Both the position numbers and the translations under genes were made by a program. This document shows, one piece after another, positions 23,395-33,848 of a stretch of 64,000 nt of DNA (position 1 is the stretch's first letter; each line of letters begins with the position of its first letter). Under the pieces are notes generated by a model. The model saw only the letters and a program-made list of their open reading frames with translations. It had not been told where the DNA came from and searched no databases. Source of the stretch: Prorocentrum cordatum (lineage: Eukaryota > Sar > Dinophyceae > Prorocentrales > Prorocentraceae); the NCBI GenBank assembly GCA_963575745.1, contig CAUYUJ010019082.1, positions 188,001 to 252,000 of the forward strand, in the 5' to 3' direction.

Positions 23395-24558
23395 TTACCT
23401 TCTGTATGGTGGCCAGTCCTGCCAATGCATGATGAGATCTTGGACTTTCGCCTCCTGTTTGGCGTACATATCCTCCCTCACAGGACAGGTTACGCGACCT
23501 TCGCCGACGGCTGAGCCGCTGGCAGGTTGACAGAAAAATAGCACGGCCAGTTTGGCCGATTTAATCATGTATTCGACACACAAATCAGCGGCAAGGACAT
23601 TTCGGGATTTTCCCCCGTCAAAAACTTGATAGTCATCATGTGAAACACAGAAATGGAAAGCATCTTCGTTGCGGTGCCTCAGCTGTCGATATAGGCTGAC
23701 ACCGTCGAGAATCATTATTCTGGGGAACAACCCTATCGTTTTAAAGTGTTCAATCCGACGATTCATCCTGGCTCGGACCACGGTGGTAACGTCGTCCCAC
23801 ATTGGGCCGACGCCGTCATCACTTATTTGCCAACACGTCGAGTCCCCGCCGACATACATTATGTCGATTGTCCCCTGTTGGGACCGTTTCATTATGTCGT
23901 CGATCAAGCCCACGGCATCCTTTATCATCTGCCTGAGACTCCCTGCGAAAGTAAAAGGGTTCTCAGTTCTTTTGACTCCACTGCCTACTCCGTTCAATTT
24001 GCCCGATTGGTCAACGATGTCGTTGAGATTCCAGAAAGTGAAACGAATTGGGGTGGTTGCCCCTTCATTATAATACCATTGTTCGCCCCATCGAAACTTC
24101 GCGGAATCTGCGGCTATGCCGTTGAGTAGTGCTCCACTTTTAGCCGACTGTGCGCTTCCACACACCAAACCTCGCATGTTAAATTCAGGCATAGGGTTCG
24201 GTTTAGGCGCCCCTGATGCATCCTTGAACGTAATTGTGGAGTCAGACACGATGTGTATCGAACATGACCACCTATGATAATGCCCGGTTTTCATCTTGGT
24301 TAGAGGCCGGAAGAAACCCGCCACGGGTTTCCCCGTGGCTGACATAGTGGCGAGGTCTTCTCCGGTGAATGGAATCCACGAGTGACCATGGACCTCGGCG
24401 AACCTTGTAATCGCCTGGCAATTCTGGGCAAAATCCTGGTTAGACGACCAGAATTTCAATTTTGGGTCCGTGACCCCCATATGAATGTCCAGGATTTCAC
24501 CCACTATTACTCGCCATTCATCCCGGGGAGGCGGAACTCGCCCAAAGCTCCCTTTCAT
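23395..24558 (-). CDS. cargo ORF of unknown function with a GGDS motif (387 codons)
   Basis: ATG at 24558 overlaps the preceding stop. The sequence looks like one folded domain: FAEVHGHSWIPFTGEDLATM, KTGHYHRWSCSIHIVSDSTI, WGEQWYYNEGATTPIRFTFW, then IDIMYVGGDSTCWQISDDG and PRIMILDGVSLYRQLRHRN. A GGDST between a beta-strand-like IMYV and a later helix resembles block I of SGNH hydrolases, but the usual C-terminal D..H is not evident, so I leave the function open. An 8-bp perfect hairpin lies at 24320-24339 and a dispersed-family hairpin at 23508. Confidence 0.5.
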   Translation of the reverse strand: MKGSFGRVPPPRDEWRVIVGEILDIHMGVTDPKLKFWSSNQDFAQNCQAITRFAEVHGHSWIPFTGEDLATMSATGKPVAGFFRPLTKMKTGHYHRWSCSIHIVSDSTITFKDASGAPKPNPMPEFNMRGLVCGSAQSAKSGALLNGIAADSAKFRWGEQWYYNEGATTPIRFTFWNLNDIVDQSGKLNGVGSGVKRTENPFTFAGSLRQMIKDAVGLIDDIMKRSQQGTIDIMYVGGDSTCWQISDDGVGPMWDDVTTVVRARMNRRIEHFKTIGLFPRIMILDGVSLYRQLRHRNEDAFHFCVSHDDYQVFDGGKSRNVLAADLCVEYMIKSAKLAVLFFCQPASGSAVGEGRVTCPVREDMYAKQEAKVQDLIMHWQDWPPYRR

Positions 24559-26084
24559 GCGAAGATACTCGAGGACGTTCCACGGGCCACGACCGATGTA
24601 CTGTTTGTCTTCTTGCTCGGGTTCAGACGCTGCAGGCCCCGAGTCGGGCGGCCCACCTCCTCCTCCTCCCCCTGAGGGGGGGTCATCACGTGAGGGAAGT
24701 CCGCCAAATGGTGGCTGACCCCCTCCGTCGCCGGCTGGGCCGGGGGGGGGGCGCCACCGTTGCCTCCACTGGCTGAGCCTGGAGGATTCTCAGCGTAGGG
24801 AGGCTGGCCAGCTGGTGGTTCGCCAGCTGCCTGTTTCGCATTCCCATGATCATCCAATGATGGCTGATATTGGCCCACAACTGCTGGTTGGTAAGTCTCG
24901 GCGAGCGGGTCGTCTGGCGTCTCCATTGCGTTATTAGGCTTCTTTTGTGACGAGTCCTCATCTTCATCCGGGTTGAGTCCGTCTTCGGCAAGCCATGTCT
25001 CAAAGTTCCGTGGCCTCTTCCAAGGACGTTGTCTCTTCCTCCAGTGCACGGCCTGCTTAGGTGTGTCCTCGAAGTATGCCGCCTTGGCGGCGACAGTAAG
25101 AGCTTCTTCAACCACGTGCACGGGCACGCCGAATTTTCCTTGTACCACTGGAAAAGCGAACATCGTTCCCCATCTTTCCCCAACGGCTGAGCCGTGGGGA
25201 GGCTTCCGAGAGGAAGGCGTCCAAATATCAACCCAGACCTTTTGAGGGCCCTCCTCCCTGTGTTCTCCCACTGGTACACTCACATAACTGCCCCAATGAT
25301 TTTCGCAGTAAACTGCTGGGCCAACAGTGGGACCGAAAACTTCTCCCGGTTCGAGCGCTCTGACTATACCACGAAAACTCTCGTCTGGCGGTTCTGCGTA
25401 CACCCTACTGATCAGCTTCGTCTTTTCGTCCGGATACGTCTGGAGAAACGTTCCCACAAAGATTTTGTCGACGTCCGGAGGGGCACAATCGAAACGGCAA
25501 GTCTCCTTCCGTTCAAACATAGTCCAATGTACGGTCCACGGGTCCTGGGAGATCTGGGAGTATAAACGCTGGAATATCGTCTGAGACGCTGTTTCCAGGT
25601 CCGCCCTCAATGCAGACACGACGGCGTCATTTCTCGCGTAAAGTATGTCGTTCTTCCACATTGTGCAGCGCCAGCCCCAGCCCTTTGACGGCGCAACTTT
25701 GATGGTTCCGTCTTTGAGTCCCGCACGGGACCACTCCCTTAGTTTATCAGGGAGGCACTTGAAGACTTCCTTGTTCCTCCATGCCTCGATGTCTTCCACA
25801 TCGGGGTCAGTCATTTTCATTGAGCGAGAATTCTTCTGGGGGGCAGATTTCATTTCAACAGCATGTTCTGATATAGTGTCATTTGGACTGAAGTGTTCAT
25901 GTCCTGTCCCATCCGGCTGAGCTGGTGGGCAAGCCATCCCGCTCGGCTGAGCCGGCGTTGAGGCTTTTCGAATTGTGGCGAGGAGAGCATCATTATAATC
26001 CTCTTCCTCTGCCCTTGTCAACAACAACGTCGGAATCAATTTCATCCATGAGTTCGCCAGAACAGATTGAGATCGCGCCATCAC
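24555..26084 (-). CDS. cargo ORF of unknown function (509 codons)
   Basis: The first ~30 codons overlap the preceding frame, and the natural reading probably enters near RAEEEDYNDALLATIRKAS. The folded-looking centre includes WGWRCTMWKNDILYARNDA, WTVHWTMFERKETC and VYAEPPDESFRGIVRALEPG. The C-terminal third is Pro/Gly/Asn-rich. I do not recognise a family. It contains at least six dispersed hairpins (24668, 24731, 24771, 25184, 25913, 25944), the densest cluster, all in linker-like sequence. Its stop overlaps the next ATG as ATGA (24555-24558). Confidence 0.5.
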   Translation of the reverse strand: MMARSQSVLANSWMKLIPTLLLTRAEEEDYNDALLATIRKASTPAQPSGMACPPAQPDGTGHEHFSPNDTISEHAVEMKSAPQKNSRSMKMTDPDVEDIEAWRNKEVFKCLPDKLREWSRAGLKDGTIKVAPSKGWGWRCTMWKNDILYARNDAVVSALRADLETASQTIFQRLYSQISQDPWTVHWTMFERKETCRFDCAPPDVDKIFVGTFLQTYPDEKTKLISRVYAEPPDESFRGIVRALEPGEVFGPTVGPAVYCENHWGSYVSVPVGEHREEGPQKVWVDIWTPSSRKPPHGSAVGERWGTMFAFPVVQGKFGVPVHVVEEALTVAAKAAYFEDTPKQAVHWRKRQRPWKRPRNFETWLAEDGLNPDEDEDSSQKKPNNAMETPDDPLAETYQPAVVGQYQPSLDDHGNAKQAAGEPPAGQPPYAENPPGSASGGNGGAPPPAQPATEGVSHHLADFPHVMTPPQGEEEEVGRPTRGLQRLNPSKKTNSTSVVARGTSSSIFA

Positions 26085-28583
26085 CCAGTGGTCCGTCCGC
26101 CTTCTTCTTCAGCGGACGACGCATGGGTTCAGTCGTCGGTATCTCCGGCACGCGGGAACCGCGGCAAGCGAGATTCGAGCAGTCGCGGCAAGGCAACTGC
26201 TCGCCTCTACGGGGGGCCGGTCGCGGGGCAACCCGCGCAGGCTGTTGAGCCGAAACGGCAGCGGCGCATATAGGATTGGCAAAGGGGGTAGGATGGCGAT
26301 GAGACGACCTACCTCTCTCAGCAGCGTTGGCGATGGCAAAATTGACTTGCTTGGCGAAATCATCGGTGTAATCTTCAGCGCTCTTACACTCTTCCCCTCG
26401 CCTCAACATGCTCGTGCGTGCCGTCGCATCTGCGCTCTAACCCTTCCGCAACAGTGGGAGTGGTGGTGGCTATCGTCCAGGGCTTTTTCATGAAAATGCC
26501 CTTACTATCCTTCAATACGCACGCGCACCCGCACGGGCAGCGCCGTCTTGGCAAATCCCAACTCTCGCAGGAAACTCTTTACCTGGGGGTCTCTCCAATA
26601 ATTACATTGGGTAGGCCATTCGATACATGCAATGCCCCCCGCTGTGTGCACAGCACGGGCAATCTCTCGGAAATTCAAAAATAAATAACGGAAATCAGTT
26701 CTAATGCCCCGAAGTCTGCACATGGCCCCGTGGTTTCCGGTACGGAAGGAATGCGCCTCATTCACATACTGCCATGGGGGGCCTCCTGTGCACGGCATGG
26801 AGCCCCACAGCGTAATATGGTTTCCCTTAAACGCAGCTATGTCGTTAAGCGCTATTTTGGGTCCCTCATACGTCCTCATGTCTTCTTTTTCAGTGTATCG
26901 AGTCACTTTACATGACTTGTCAAAGAAATTCTTCGGGTTTCCTATTCTACTTTGGGGGCCGCAACAGTACTCTAATAAAAGCCTTTCCCCGGTCCACTGA
27001 GTGGCCGGGGCGCAATCTTCTTGGATTTTAAATTCTGTGTATCCCGTCCATTTGCTGAGGCAATAGTCACCGTCGCTAGAATCGCCATCTGAGTCATATT
27101 CACCTGGGTGATGGTATCTGCTTTCTTCGTCACGCCAATTATCAATGCGATCTATCGTCAAACCTTGTTGAGAATTGACGGCATATGTTGGGCGTTTATC
27201 ATCAAGCTTGTCAATCTCGACGGGACAATCGCCGATTGTCGGCATAAATGTGACAAGTCTGGGAACATAGTGATGACGTATCAAATTCTTTCCTTGTCTC
27301 GTCCATTCATCCCTTTTATCAGAGAGGTTGGCAGCCACCGCAGAGTGCGGATTGTAAAGCGAGCAATCGTTGTTGGAAGCATCCTCCCTGTTTTCAAGTC
27401 TCTTGGAGGGCTCTGATTCGCTTTCACTGTCCGATATTCCAAACGTGGTTTTCATCTCACGATCGGAGCTTCTTTTCGTCGTGTTTTCAATCGCTCTCGT
27501 TTTCTCTGAGCTTCTGCTGCAACACTCTTTGCCCATTCGAGGAGCGACATTCTCTGCAACATCAACTGAGCTGGCTACATTCTTCGTCTTCAATAATCCC
27601 TCGGCTTGGCCGGGGGCAGCAAAAACGGGTTTACCTTTGTTGGGGCGCTTTCTCTTTTTGTTTGACTTTCTGCTAGGTATGGCAGCTCCTCTCCGCAGGG
27701 CCGAACTAGGGCCCAGGCGGGGCTTCAGAACCCCCCCGGGTTTCAAGGGAAGTCCGTCAGAAAACGTTGAGTCAATATAATCTAGGCATCGCTTAGCGGC
27801 CCAGAACCTAGGCGTCACTATGTTGACGAGGTATAGTACTTTGACCATTGCCATTGGGTCAACGAATCGTTCTGTTCTAATATCAGCAGCCTCGTTTTGT
27901 GTTCTCTCATATTGGAATTGAACAAGGCCACGAGAAAATTGTTCGGACACAGCTGCTGCGTCAATTCTATGCGTTCGTGGTGGTAGGTGCATCAGCTTCA
28001 TTGACCCGCCTGCCTCGATGACTTTGCAAACTGCTTGGTTATCCTCCAAGAACAAACATCGCGCAGGTCTATCCAGCAGGATCCCCCAAAGCGGCAATGC
28101 CGCAAGCAGCCCCTTGCGTAACGCAAGGTCGGCCGCAACGATGTCGGCCTCAAGGGTGCTATGAGAGACGCGTGTTTGTCTTTGCGAACTCATCGATTGT
28201 CCTGCCCGTGCATATGGGCCCCATATGGCTTGGTAACTCGCGCTCGTGCTCCTGCGCGTTCGGATATCACCCGCCAGATCTGCATCAGAGTATTGTATTA
28301 ACAGAACCTCCTCCTTCTTATCACCCACCCACGAGGTCATACGATAATGGGATGTACTTCTTATGTAACATATTAGGCGGAAGAGGCCCATATCTTGTTG
28401 TTCTGTCCATTTTGTGATGCAACTGGCAGTTTGACACACGGCACGGAGTAAGTCGTATCTTGCCATTCTAGCTCCGTAAAGTATTTTCATTAACACTTTC
28501 GCTGCGTTTGGCTGAAGCACTCCCGACTGAGTCGGTGGCTCAGGGCCATCAGGACTAGCTGCTGCGGCATCGAGGCCAATCAC
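25993..28583 (-). pseudogene. RNase H fused to a cytosine-methyltransferase-like domain
   Basis: 28583-27800 encodes copia RNase H: YSDADLAGD, STLEADIVAADLALRKG, FLEDNQAV, HRIDAAAVSEQF and NEAADIRTERF. After a basic linker, 27000-26505 encodes a Rossmann-type domain: LLLEYCCGPQSRIGN (SAM-loop position), TRYTEKEDMRT, LWGSMPCTGGPPWQYVNEA (PC motif) and CIEWPTQCNYW (acidic motif). Near 26540 the frame shifts; the homologous continuation is FMKKPWTIATT and CDGTHEH. Another shift at about 26410 leads to EDYTDDFAKQVNFAIANA and an Arg/Pro-rich tail to 25993. The motif order fits the domain in the two other retroelements of this window. Methylation of element DNA is the natural guess but is inference. 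Confidence 0.72.
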
Positions 28584-28698
28584 TTCTATTTCTTGATCAG
28601 GAGGGCCGGTGTCAACGTTGATCTATAACGCTGACGCTATAGCCTCCTCAGCTGGGGAGTAAATTTCTCCTCTGGGGCCGCCCTGTCCGTCCTCCAGG

Positions 28699-31338
28699 TC
28701 AGTAAGCTCTGGACCGAACGGGGTGCCCCCGGCCGGATAAGTGGCCGGGTCTGTGTCCGTCAATTGAGCATATAAGGTAACACAGGAATCGAAAATAAAA
28801 CTCAGTCATATCGTATTCGATGACTTTTACTAGTTTAGGGTCTCTCGGCTGGTATGGCTCGGTCATCTGAGATGCCGAATCACCCCCCGTTTCCTCCTCA
28901 CTACTCTCGTCTGTGACGGAGGCGTTTTTCTTAACCTTTGGAGGAGGCGGGTCGGGTACCGTAGGTAACTCTCCGTGCCACTCAATTGTCTGAGTTGATA
29001 ATCTATGCTCGCATCCTAAGTATCGTCCAACAGCTGTTGGAGGATCTATTTCTATGCCCGTAGGGCAATTTTCCGAGGGTTCCTGAAGCAATTTCCACCC
29101 CCGGGCAAGCTTGTCGGCAGGTCCCGACAATTTAAAATCATCGACATAAATGATCAAGAAAAATTACAATTCTTTGTGAAAATAAAAGCTGCGCCACGGA
29201 CTACATTTCACAAAACCTTTCGCCGTGACATGTCCCTCGCAATGCTGTTCCCAGTGCCCGCCCGAATCAGGGTGTCCGTACAAAGATAAGTACAGTGGAC
29301 ACACAGGGTTCCTCATGTTGGACCATGCTTTGGGCCATTCATCACGAGGCAAGAAAACCCAAGTGGGAGTTCCTCCCAACTTTGACTGTGTGTAGGCTTG
29401 TCGAGCGTCAGCTTGTTCGATGCTATGGCCTTCAAACAGCCCGTAAGTATCGGCTGCTTTGCTGGCCTGCATTGTAGCGGGACTGCTGGAAAATTCCTGA
29501 AATAGTGCCACGTCTTTGTTTTGATCTCTAACACTTGAACCGTCAAAGACCACCCGGCCTTTGTACTTGCGGTCTTTGTGTCTCAGCGGTAACTCTGAGT
29601 TCTTTCCAACAAAGATCGCAAACAGGCGGCCAAAATGGGTCGTTTTCCCTTTTAGTTCTGCAACAACATCGGAATATTCCCTAGCACCGTCTTCGATCCA
29701 CGTGCCAATGTCTCGCAGTCTGTCCCATTCTTTTCTCAAGGCAGCTTGAGCGTCTTTGTTTGCCTTTGCCTCGTCTTTCGAGACAGACCTGGCTACAGCG
29801 GCATCTATGCGGGCGCATTGCCAGTCGTTGGGAAGTTGGAAAGGCTTATCAATGACAGATATTATGTCTGTAAAAGGGTTATAAAGGTATTGCAAATCAA
29901 ATCTTTCTTTGTCACGATGACTGGTATCTGTGTCTGAGTTATCTCGTAACGGCATTCGAGGCACGGTTCGCCGCGACGCGGCGGCCGCCGGACTCGAGGT
30001 CAGACTTGCCTCTTCGTTGCCCTCAGATCTTCCATTATCATCATCGGACAAGGGATCCCTGTCGGCTGAGCCCGAGGGTAGCCCGTCTCTTGCTATAGTG
30101 CCTCCATACCATGTTTGTTGCCACCAAATGTCTTCGTCATCCGACAGGTGTCCGTCGGGAACCTCTTCTTCTGAATCGTCAGTGTACGATGTGGTTTGAC
30201 AGCCCTGGGTGTTTCGCGGCGCCGCCCCTCGCCCGCTGCCAGGGGTGTAGCGCAGGCTGCCGTTCTCTAGTCGACGTAGCTGCTCAGCCGCCTTAGGTGC
30301 AGTTAGCCTGGCTTCGGGGAGAGCCGCAAGTGGCTGAGCCACTGCGGGATCGGGCGGAGTCGGCGGGTCTTCCACACCCAGACCAATATCACGCAGAAGA
30401 CCCAGGCAAGGACCGGGATCCTCTATACCGAAGAACCCTCTCTCTTCAGCCTTGTATTGTTCAACGGCCTGTCGACGCTGGGCTTGGGTCATGTTGAACC
30501 ATCGTCCAGGATGTATCCCGGGATTGGTAGACTCAGGTAACTTCTTTAACCATTGGGCACTGCACTTTGGGTCTGGGTCTGTGACCCACACTCGGGTTAT
30601 AGGCACATAATCAGGGTCATAATAAAGAACAACTCGTATGCTACTTATTTTTCGACGACCTGCCAACGGAAGTTTCTGAACTAATTCTTCTTTTGTAAGT
30701 CCAGCAACAATCCGTGTGTCTTCGAAATACTCCATTGCATCCAGATTTTGAATTGTTCGGGCAAGAAATTGCCCTTTCCCTGGGACTTTCTCACGCGGAT
30801 TAGCCGCTGAGAAGTTGGACTGTCTGTCCAAACGATACTCAAGTTGTGCGAGTCCTACTTTTTGGTTTTTATCCGCAGGATGGGAGTCGCGCTGAGGATC
30901 CCTGCCGTCAACTACCAAAGGCACATCATCCACATACAAACCCCCAGGACCGTCGTCATCAAGATCGGCCTCGGAGTCGATACGCGGTGCGCCCTCGCCT
31001 TCCTGAGGAGGCGGTGGTACCGGAATAGCAGGGTCATCAGCATTAAACCTGTTGTCTGGTCTTATCCCTGTGGCTGGTTGCGGTCCGTCTGAGACGGCCG
31101 CGTCTTCTCCTGTTTCTGTAGGGATTGTGACGGTACGTACCTCCGTTGCCGCTTTCTCGCATGCTTGTCGCAAAGGAAATTCAGGCGATTGATCGTCTGC
31201 AATACCATCTAAAATGTTGCTGTACACTTGATCAGACTTCTCGATCATGGGTCGTTTTCCTACTGGAGTGCGTCCCGACTCCATATTCAGACCGTCCAAT
31301 TGTCTCAGAGGTATTACATAACTATCTGGTCCAACCAA
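28699..31338 (-). pseudogene. Ty1/copia reverse transcriptase with an in-frame stop beside the catalytic motif
   Basis: Residues 1-500 of the first part (31338-29164) are acidic and partly disordered. RT begins near 29640: KGRVVFDGSS, then SIEQADARQAYTQ carrying the first catalytic Asp, then TWVFLP and LYGHPDSGGHWEQHC. A TAA at 29164-29166 interrupts; the same frame resumes seven residues later with IIYVDDFKLSG, the YVDD catalytic site, and runs to 28699. Only that one codon separates otherwise continuous homology, so it is a nonsense change or a read-through site. Hairpins lie at 28728, 29969, 30064, 30329, 30996 and 31085. RT copies element RNA into DNA. Confidence 0.85.
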
Positions 31339-32318
31339 TCCCCCGCTTTATGCACATACCCCATGTATATTCCTGGAATCATCGTTGCTCCAGTCCTGGC
31401 GGTGCGGAAACGGGACTCAGGCGGAGGCGCATAACGGATAAGTGATCCGAAGGGAAGAAGCGGAGCATTGAACTGACATCCAAAGCGTCTTTCCCAGCTG
31501 GACTGCCCTTCAGCAGGGGTCCTTGTATTGTAGCATAAGCAGAAGTATCGGACCGCATAGGTCCAATATGGTGGTGGGGGGCCGGCCTGCATGAGTAAGG
31601 CTCTAGCACCCATCTGCACCACGCCGTTCGCACGCTCGGCGACAGCATTTTGTTTCTTGTTTCCTGGGATGGTAGGATCATGGGCAATATTGAGCTCGTA
31701 ACATGCCCTAGCAAGCTCTCTTGCACCATCTGTATAACAGTATTCTAACTTTTCCTCCGGGGCTCTAAGGTTTACTAACAAATTACAAACGTGAACCGCA
31801 GACTTGTCGTGTACACCCTGAGCGGCGAGAAAATCTGTAGCTCGGTCGCGAAAAGTCACACGCGCGGTCTCGTCGTGGAGTCCCCGCGAGAGTTCATCCA
31901 TCGCAAACCAATGATCCATCGTCGTCAGTTGTCCGAACGAAGTGGGGTTAGCGTATGGGCGAGGAACCTTTAGCCCTTTGTTCTGCGCTTTGCGCTGTTG
32001 TTTTCTGATAGCCTTGACCCAGTTGCACACTGGGCAATATGAGTTCTTAGGAGTATGAGGTAGAGGGCGCTGTAGGGAGGCTGCGGCCTTTTTGAGCCGC
32101 TCGGCAAGGGTCTCCAACACCTCAACCTCCGCAACGTCTGGGTCTAAATCTGGCGGTGCGTCGACGTCGACCAAGTCGACACCGTCAGCGTCTCCAGCTT
32201 CACCCTCCTCGGGTTCTGGGGCCGCGTTGCACGCATCGGAGTCCAGTCCTCTAATCGCTTCGCACGGGAGGTATCCTGAAATCCCCACCCAAAATGGCTT
32301 CTGTATGCGGCAACACAA
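31314..32318 (-). CDS. integrase region
   Basis: A 334-codon frame. Zinc-binding remnant: HTPKNSYCPVCNW. First catalytic Asp: TTMDHWFAMD. Second: YTDGARELARACYEL. Glu: NKKQNAVAERANG, about 30 residues after the second Asp, slightly shorter than the usual D35E spacing. A C-terminal PPYW and a conserved ERRFG follow. It would insert element DNA into the host genome. The frame ends at 31314 and overlaps the RT frame, for which no ATG is apparent, so a single polyprotein with shifts is likely. Confidence 0.85.
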   Translation of the reverse strand: MCCRIQKPFWVGISGYLPCEAIRGLDSDACNAAPEPEEGEAGDADGVDLVDVDAPPDLDPDVAEVEVLETLAERLKKAAASLQRPLPHTPKNSYCPVCNWVKAIRKQQRKAQNKGLKVPRPYANPTSFGQLTTMDHWFAMDELSRGLHDETARVTFRDRATDFLAAQGVHDKSAVHVCNLLVNLRAPEEKLEYCYTDGARELARACYELNIAHDPTIPGNKKQNAVAERANGVVQMGARALLMQAGPPPPYWTYAVRYFCLCYNTRTPAEGQSSWERRFGCQFNAPLLPFGSLIRYAPPPESRFRTARTGATMIPGIYMGYVHKAGDWLDQIVM

Positions 32319-33268
32319 GCCTCGGCTTTGCCGGGATGCTCGTCGAATGGACCGACGGCTTGACCGTGGTCGGGCAAAGCTGAGAGACTATTGGGGGCAG
32401 CAAGACCGGTTGGCGTCCGATGCCAACCGCATTCGCTGGCCAACTGAGGCGGATAGTAGAAGTAGGTGACGGTATCCGCAGAGTCTATCGAAGACGGGAA
32501 AACGGGCGCGATCTCGGTCGGCCGCCCATCAGCGTAGCTGTGGGTACCAATCAGCCCATGTGTATGCAGGTCTATGGTTACGCGAGTCTGGACAGTGTGG
32601 GGCGGAGGGCCTCCCGCAGATTCCACGTTGTCCAGGAATGCCTCGGCGCCCGGCGTCACGCAACACCACCGCTCGAGGGGCTCGCTCCTTCCGGCGGCAG
32701 CTGCGCACATCCACTGACCCAGCGCCTCTTTGCCTGATAGGGTCAAGTATGGTATCTTGCCCTCAACGGCTAGGTCCACTCTTTGGCCGTTGGGCAACAG
32801 TAGGTAGGGCCTTTGGCCAGCTGGCCAAAAGAAACTAAAGCCGTGATCCATGCGCCGCTCTCCTACCGAGATCACGCACGGGGTCTCCGGCATGACTAGA
32901 GCGTTAAAACTACCACCCTTAAATTTGGGACACGCGATGCGAACTGAACCGAGGGCCTTGGATTCTCCCCCGGCAGTGTTCAGAGTGATCGATTGCGGAA
33001 GCTTTCGTATCAATATCATTGCACCTGCGCTCCTTATATATTTCTCCGCAATTAGGTTGTACCCACACCCGGTATCTATAATGAAGCTGAACGCCCCCAG
33101 ATACGCAGTGTCTTTGTCTGTGCATCCAGCAGCAGCTGAGCCGCGCGGGCTTTCTTTCCCCTCGTCGTCTTTCAGCCAGAGATGCCAGACGTGATCTTGC
33201 AGGTCTGACGCTCTGATCAAAGCCTCTGCGACAGACGCCCTCGACTGGATCGACATCTGTCGGCGCAT
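32144..33268 (-). CDS. retropepsin-like aspartic protease region
   Basis: A 374-codon frame. FSFIIDTGCGYNLI near residue 65 is the D-T-G active-site loop of a retroviral-type aspartic protease. A hydrophobic stretch before it and a later FNALVMPETPCVISVGERR fit the second half of the fold, with a Leu-Leu-Pro-Asn-Gly strand further on. In copia elements this protease cuts the polyprotein. It overlaps the integrase frame by 175 bp, which suggests a shift between them. The frame contains a hairpin of the dispersed family at 33132 and a perfect 18-bp palindrome (TTTGGCCAGCTGGCCAAA) at 32813-32830. Confidence 0.8.
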   Translation of the reverse strand: MRRQMSIQSRASVAEALIRASDLQDHVWHLWLKDDEGKESPRGSAAAGCTDKDTAYLGAFSFIIDTGCGYNLIAEKYIRSAGAMILIRKLPQSITLNTAGGESKALGSVRIACPKFKGGSFNALVMPETPCVISVGERRMDHGFSFFWPAGQRPYLLLPNGQRVDLAVEGKIPYLTLSGKEALGQWMCAAAAGRSEPLERWCCVTPGAEAFLDNVESAGGPPPHTVQTRVTIDLHTHGLIGTHSYADGRPTEIAPVFPSSIDSADTVTYFYYPPQLASECGWHRTPTGLAAPNSLSALPDHGQAVGPFDEHPGKAEACVAAYRSHFGWGFQDTSRAKRLEDWTPMRATRPQNPRRVKLETLTVSTWSTSTHRQI

Positions 33269-33317
33269 CTCTCCTGGGAACCTCCATCTATCTTTGCTAC
33301 TCCCAAAGGCAACTCTT

Positions 33318-33791
33318 TCAAGTCATGGCGACGCGCCTTTCTCCAAGTGATAGTCGGCCCCTCAGTAGAGGGGTGAAAACGGACACGGAGATTGCTTCGG
33401 TTGCTGTCCCGGTGTCGCATGCAACTTTTCCTGGGGGGAAGCACCAATACTTTTTGATCGAGCCCCGAGAAAGAGCGTGCAGGAAATTCGCAAGGACATC
33501 GACGAGACTTTCGACCTGTTTCCTGCCGCCCTGTTGAAAGTCACCTCTGGAGGTATCCCAATAGTCTCCTCCATCGGCGCTAGAGGCAATCGCCAAAAAA
33601 TTAGGGCTGTTTTGTTTTTGCCCAGGAAGGCACCGAAATAATAGGGCGGGGCACGCGACGGCACCCAAGCTGATTGAATCAGCGGGTCTCTTCCATCCCC
33701 CCCGTTTTCTGCTCAACCGACGCAGGCTTCGCCACGTCAGTCGGACGAGGACGACCAGAAAGAAGACCAGTATCAAAATTATGTTTGTCAT
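33318..33791 (-). CDS. small protein with one N-terminal membrane segment
   Basis: A 157-codon frame whose ATG overlaps the stop of the frame before it (ATGA at 33788-33791). Residues 3-20 (IILILVFFLVVLVRL) form a hydrophobic helix followed by basic residues, the arrangement of a membrane anchor. The remainder has no motif I know. It lies between the nucleocapsid region and the protease. Whether it is translated by termination-reinitiation or is a decayed in-frame part of gag-pol is open. Confidence 0.4.
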   Translation of the reverse strand: MTNIILILVFFLVVLVRLTWRSLRRLSRKRGGWKRPADSISLGAVACPALLFRCLPGQKQNSPNFLAIASSADGGDYWDTSRGDFQQGGRKQVESLVDVLANFLHALSRGSIKKYWCFPPGKVACDTGTATEAISVSVFTPLLRGRLSLGERRVAMT

Positions 33792-33848
33792 TCCTCCAGC
33801 ACTGACGGCTGAGCCGCCAGTGTGGAGCCGCTGTCACATAATTGGATG

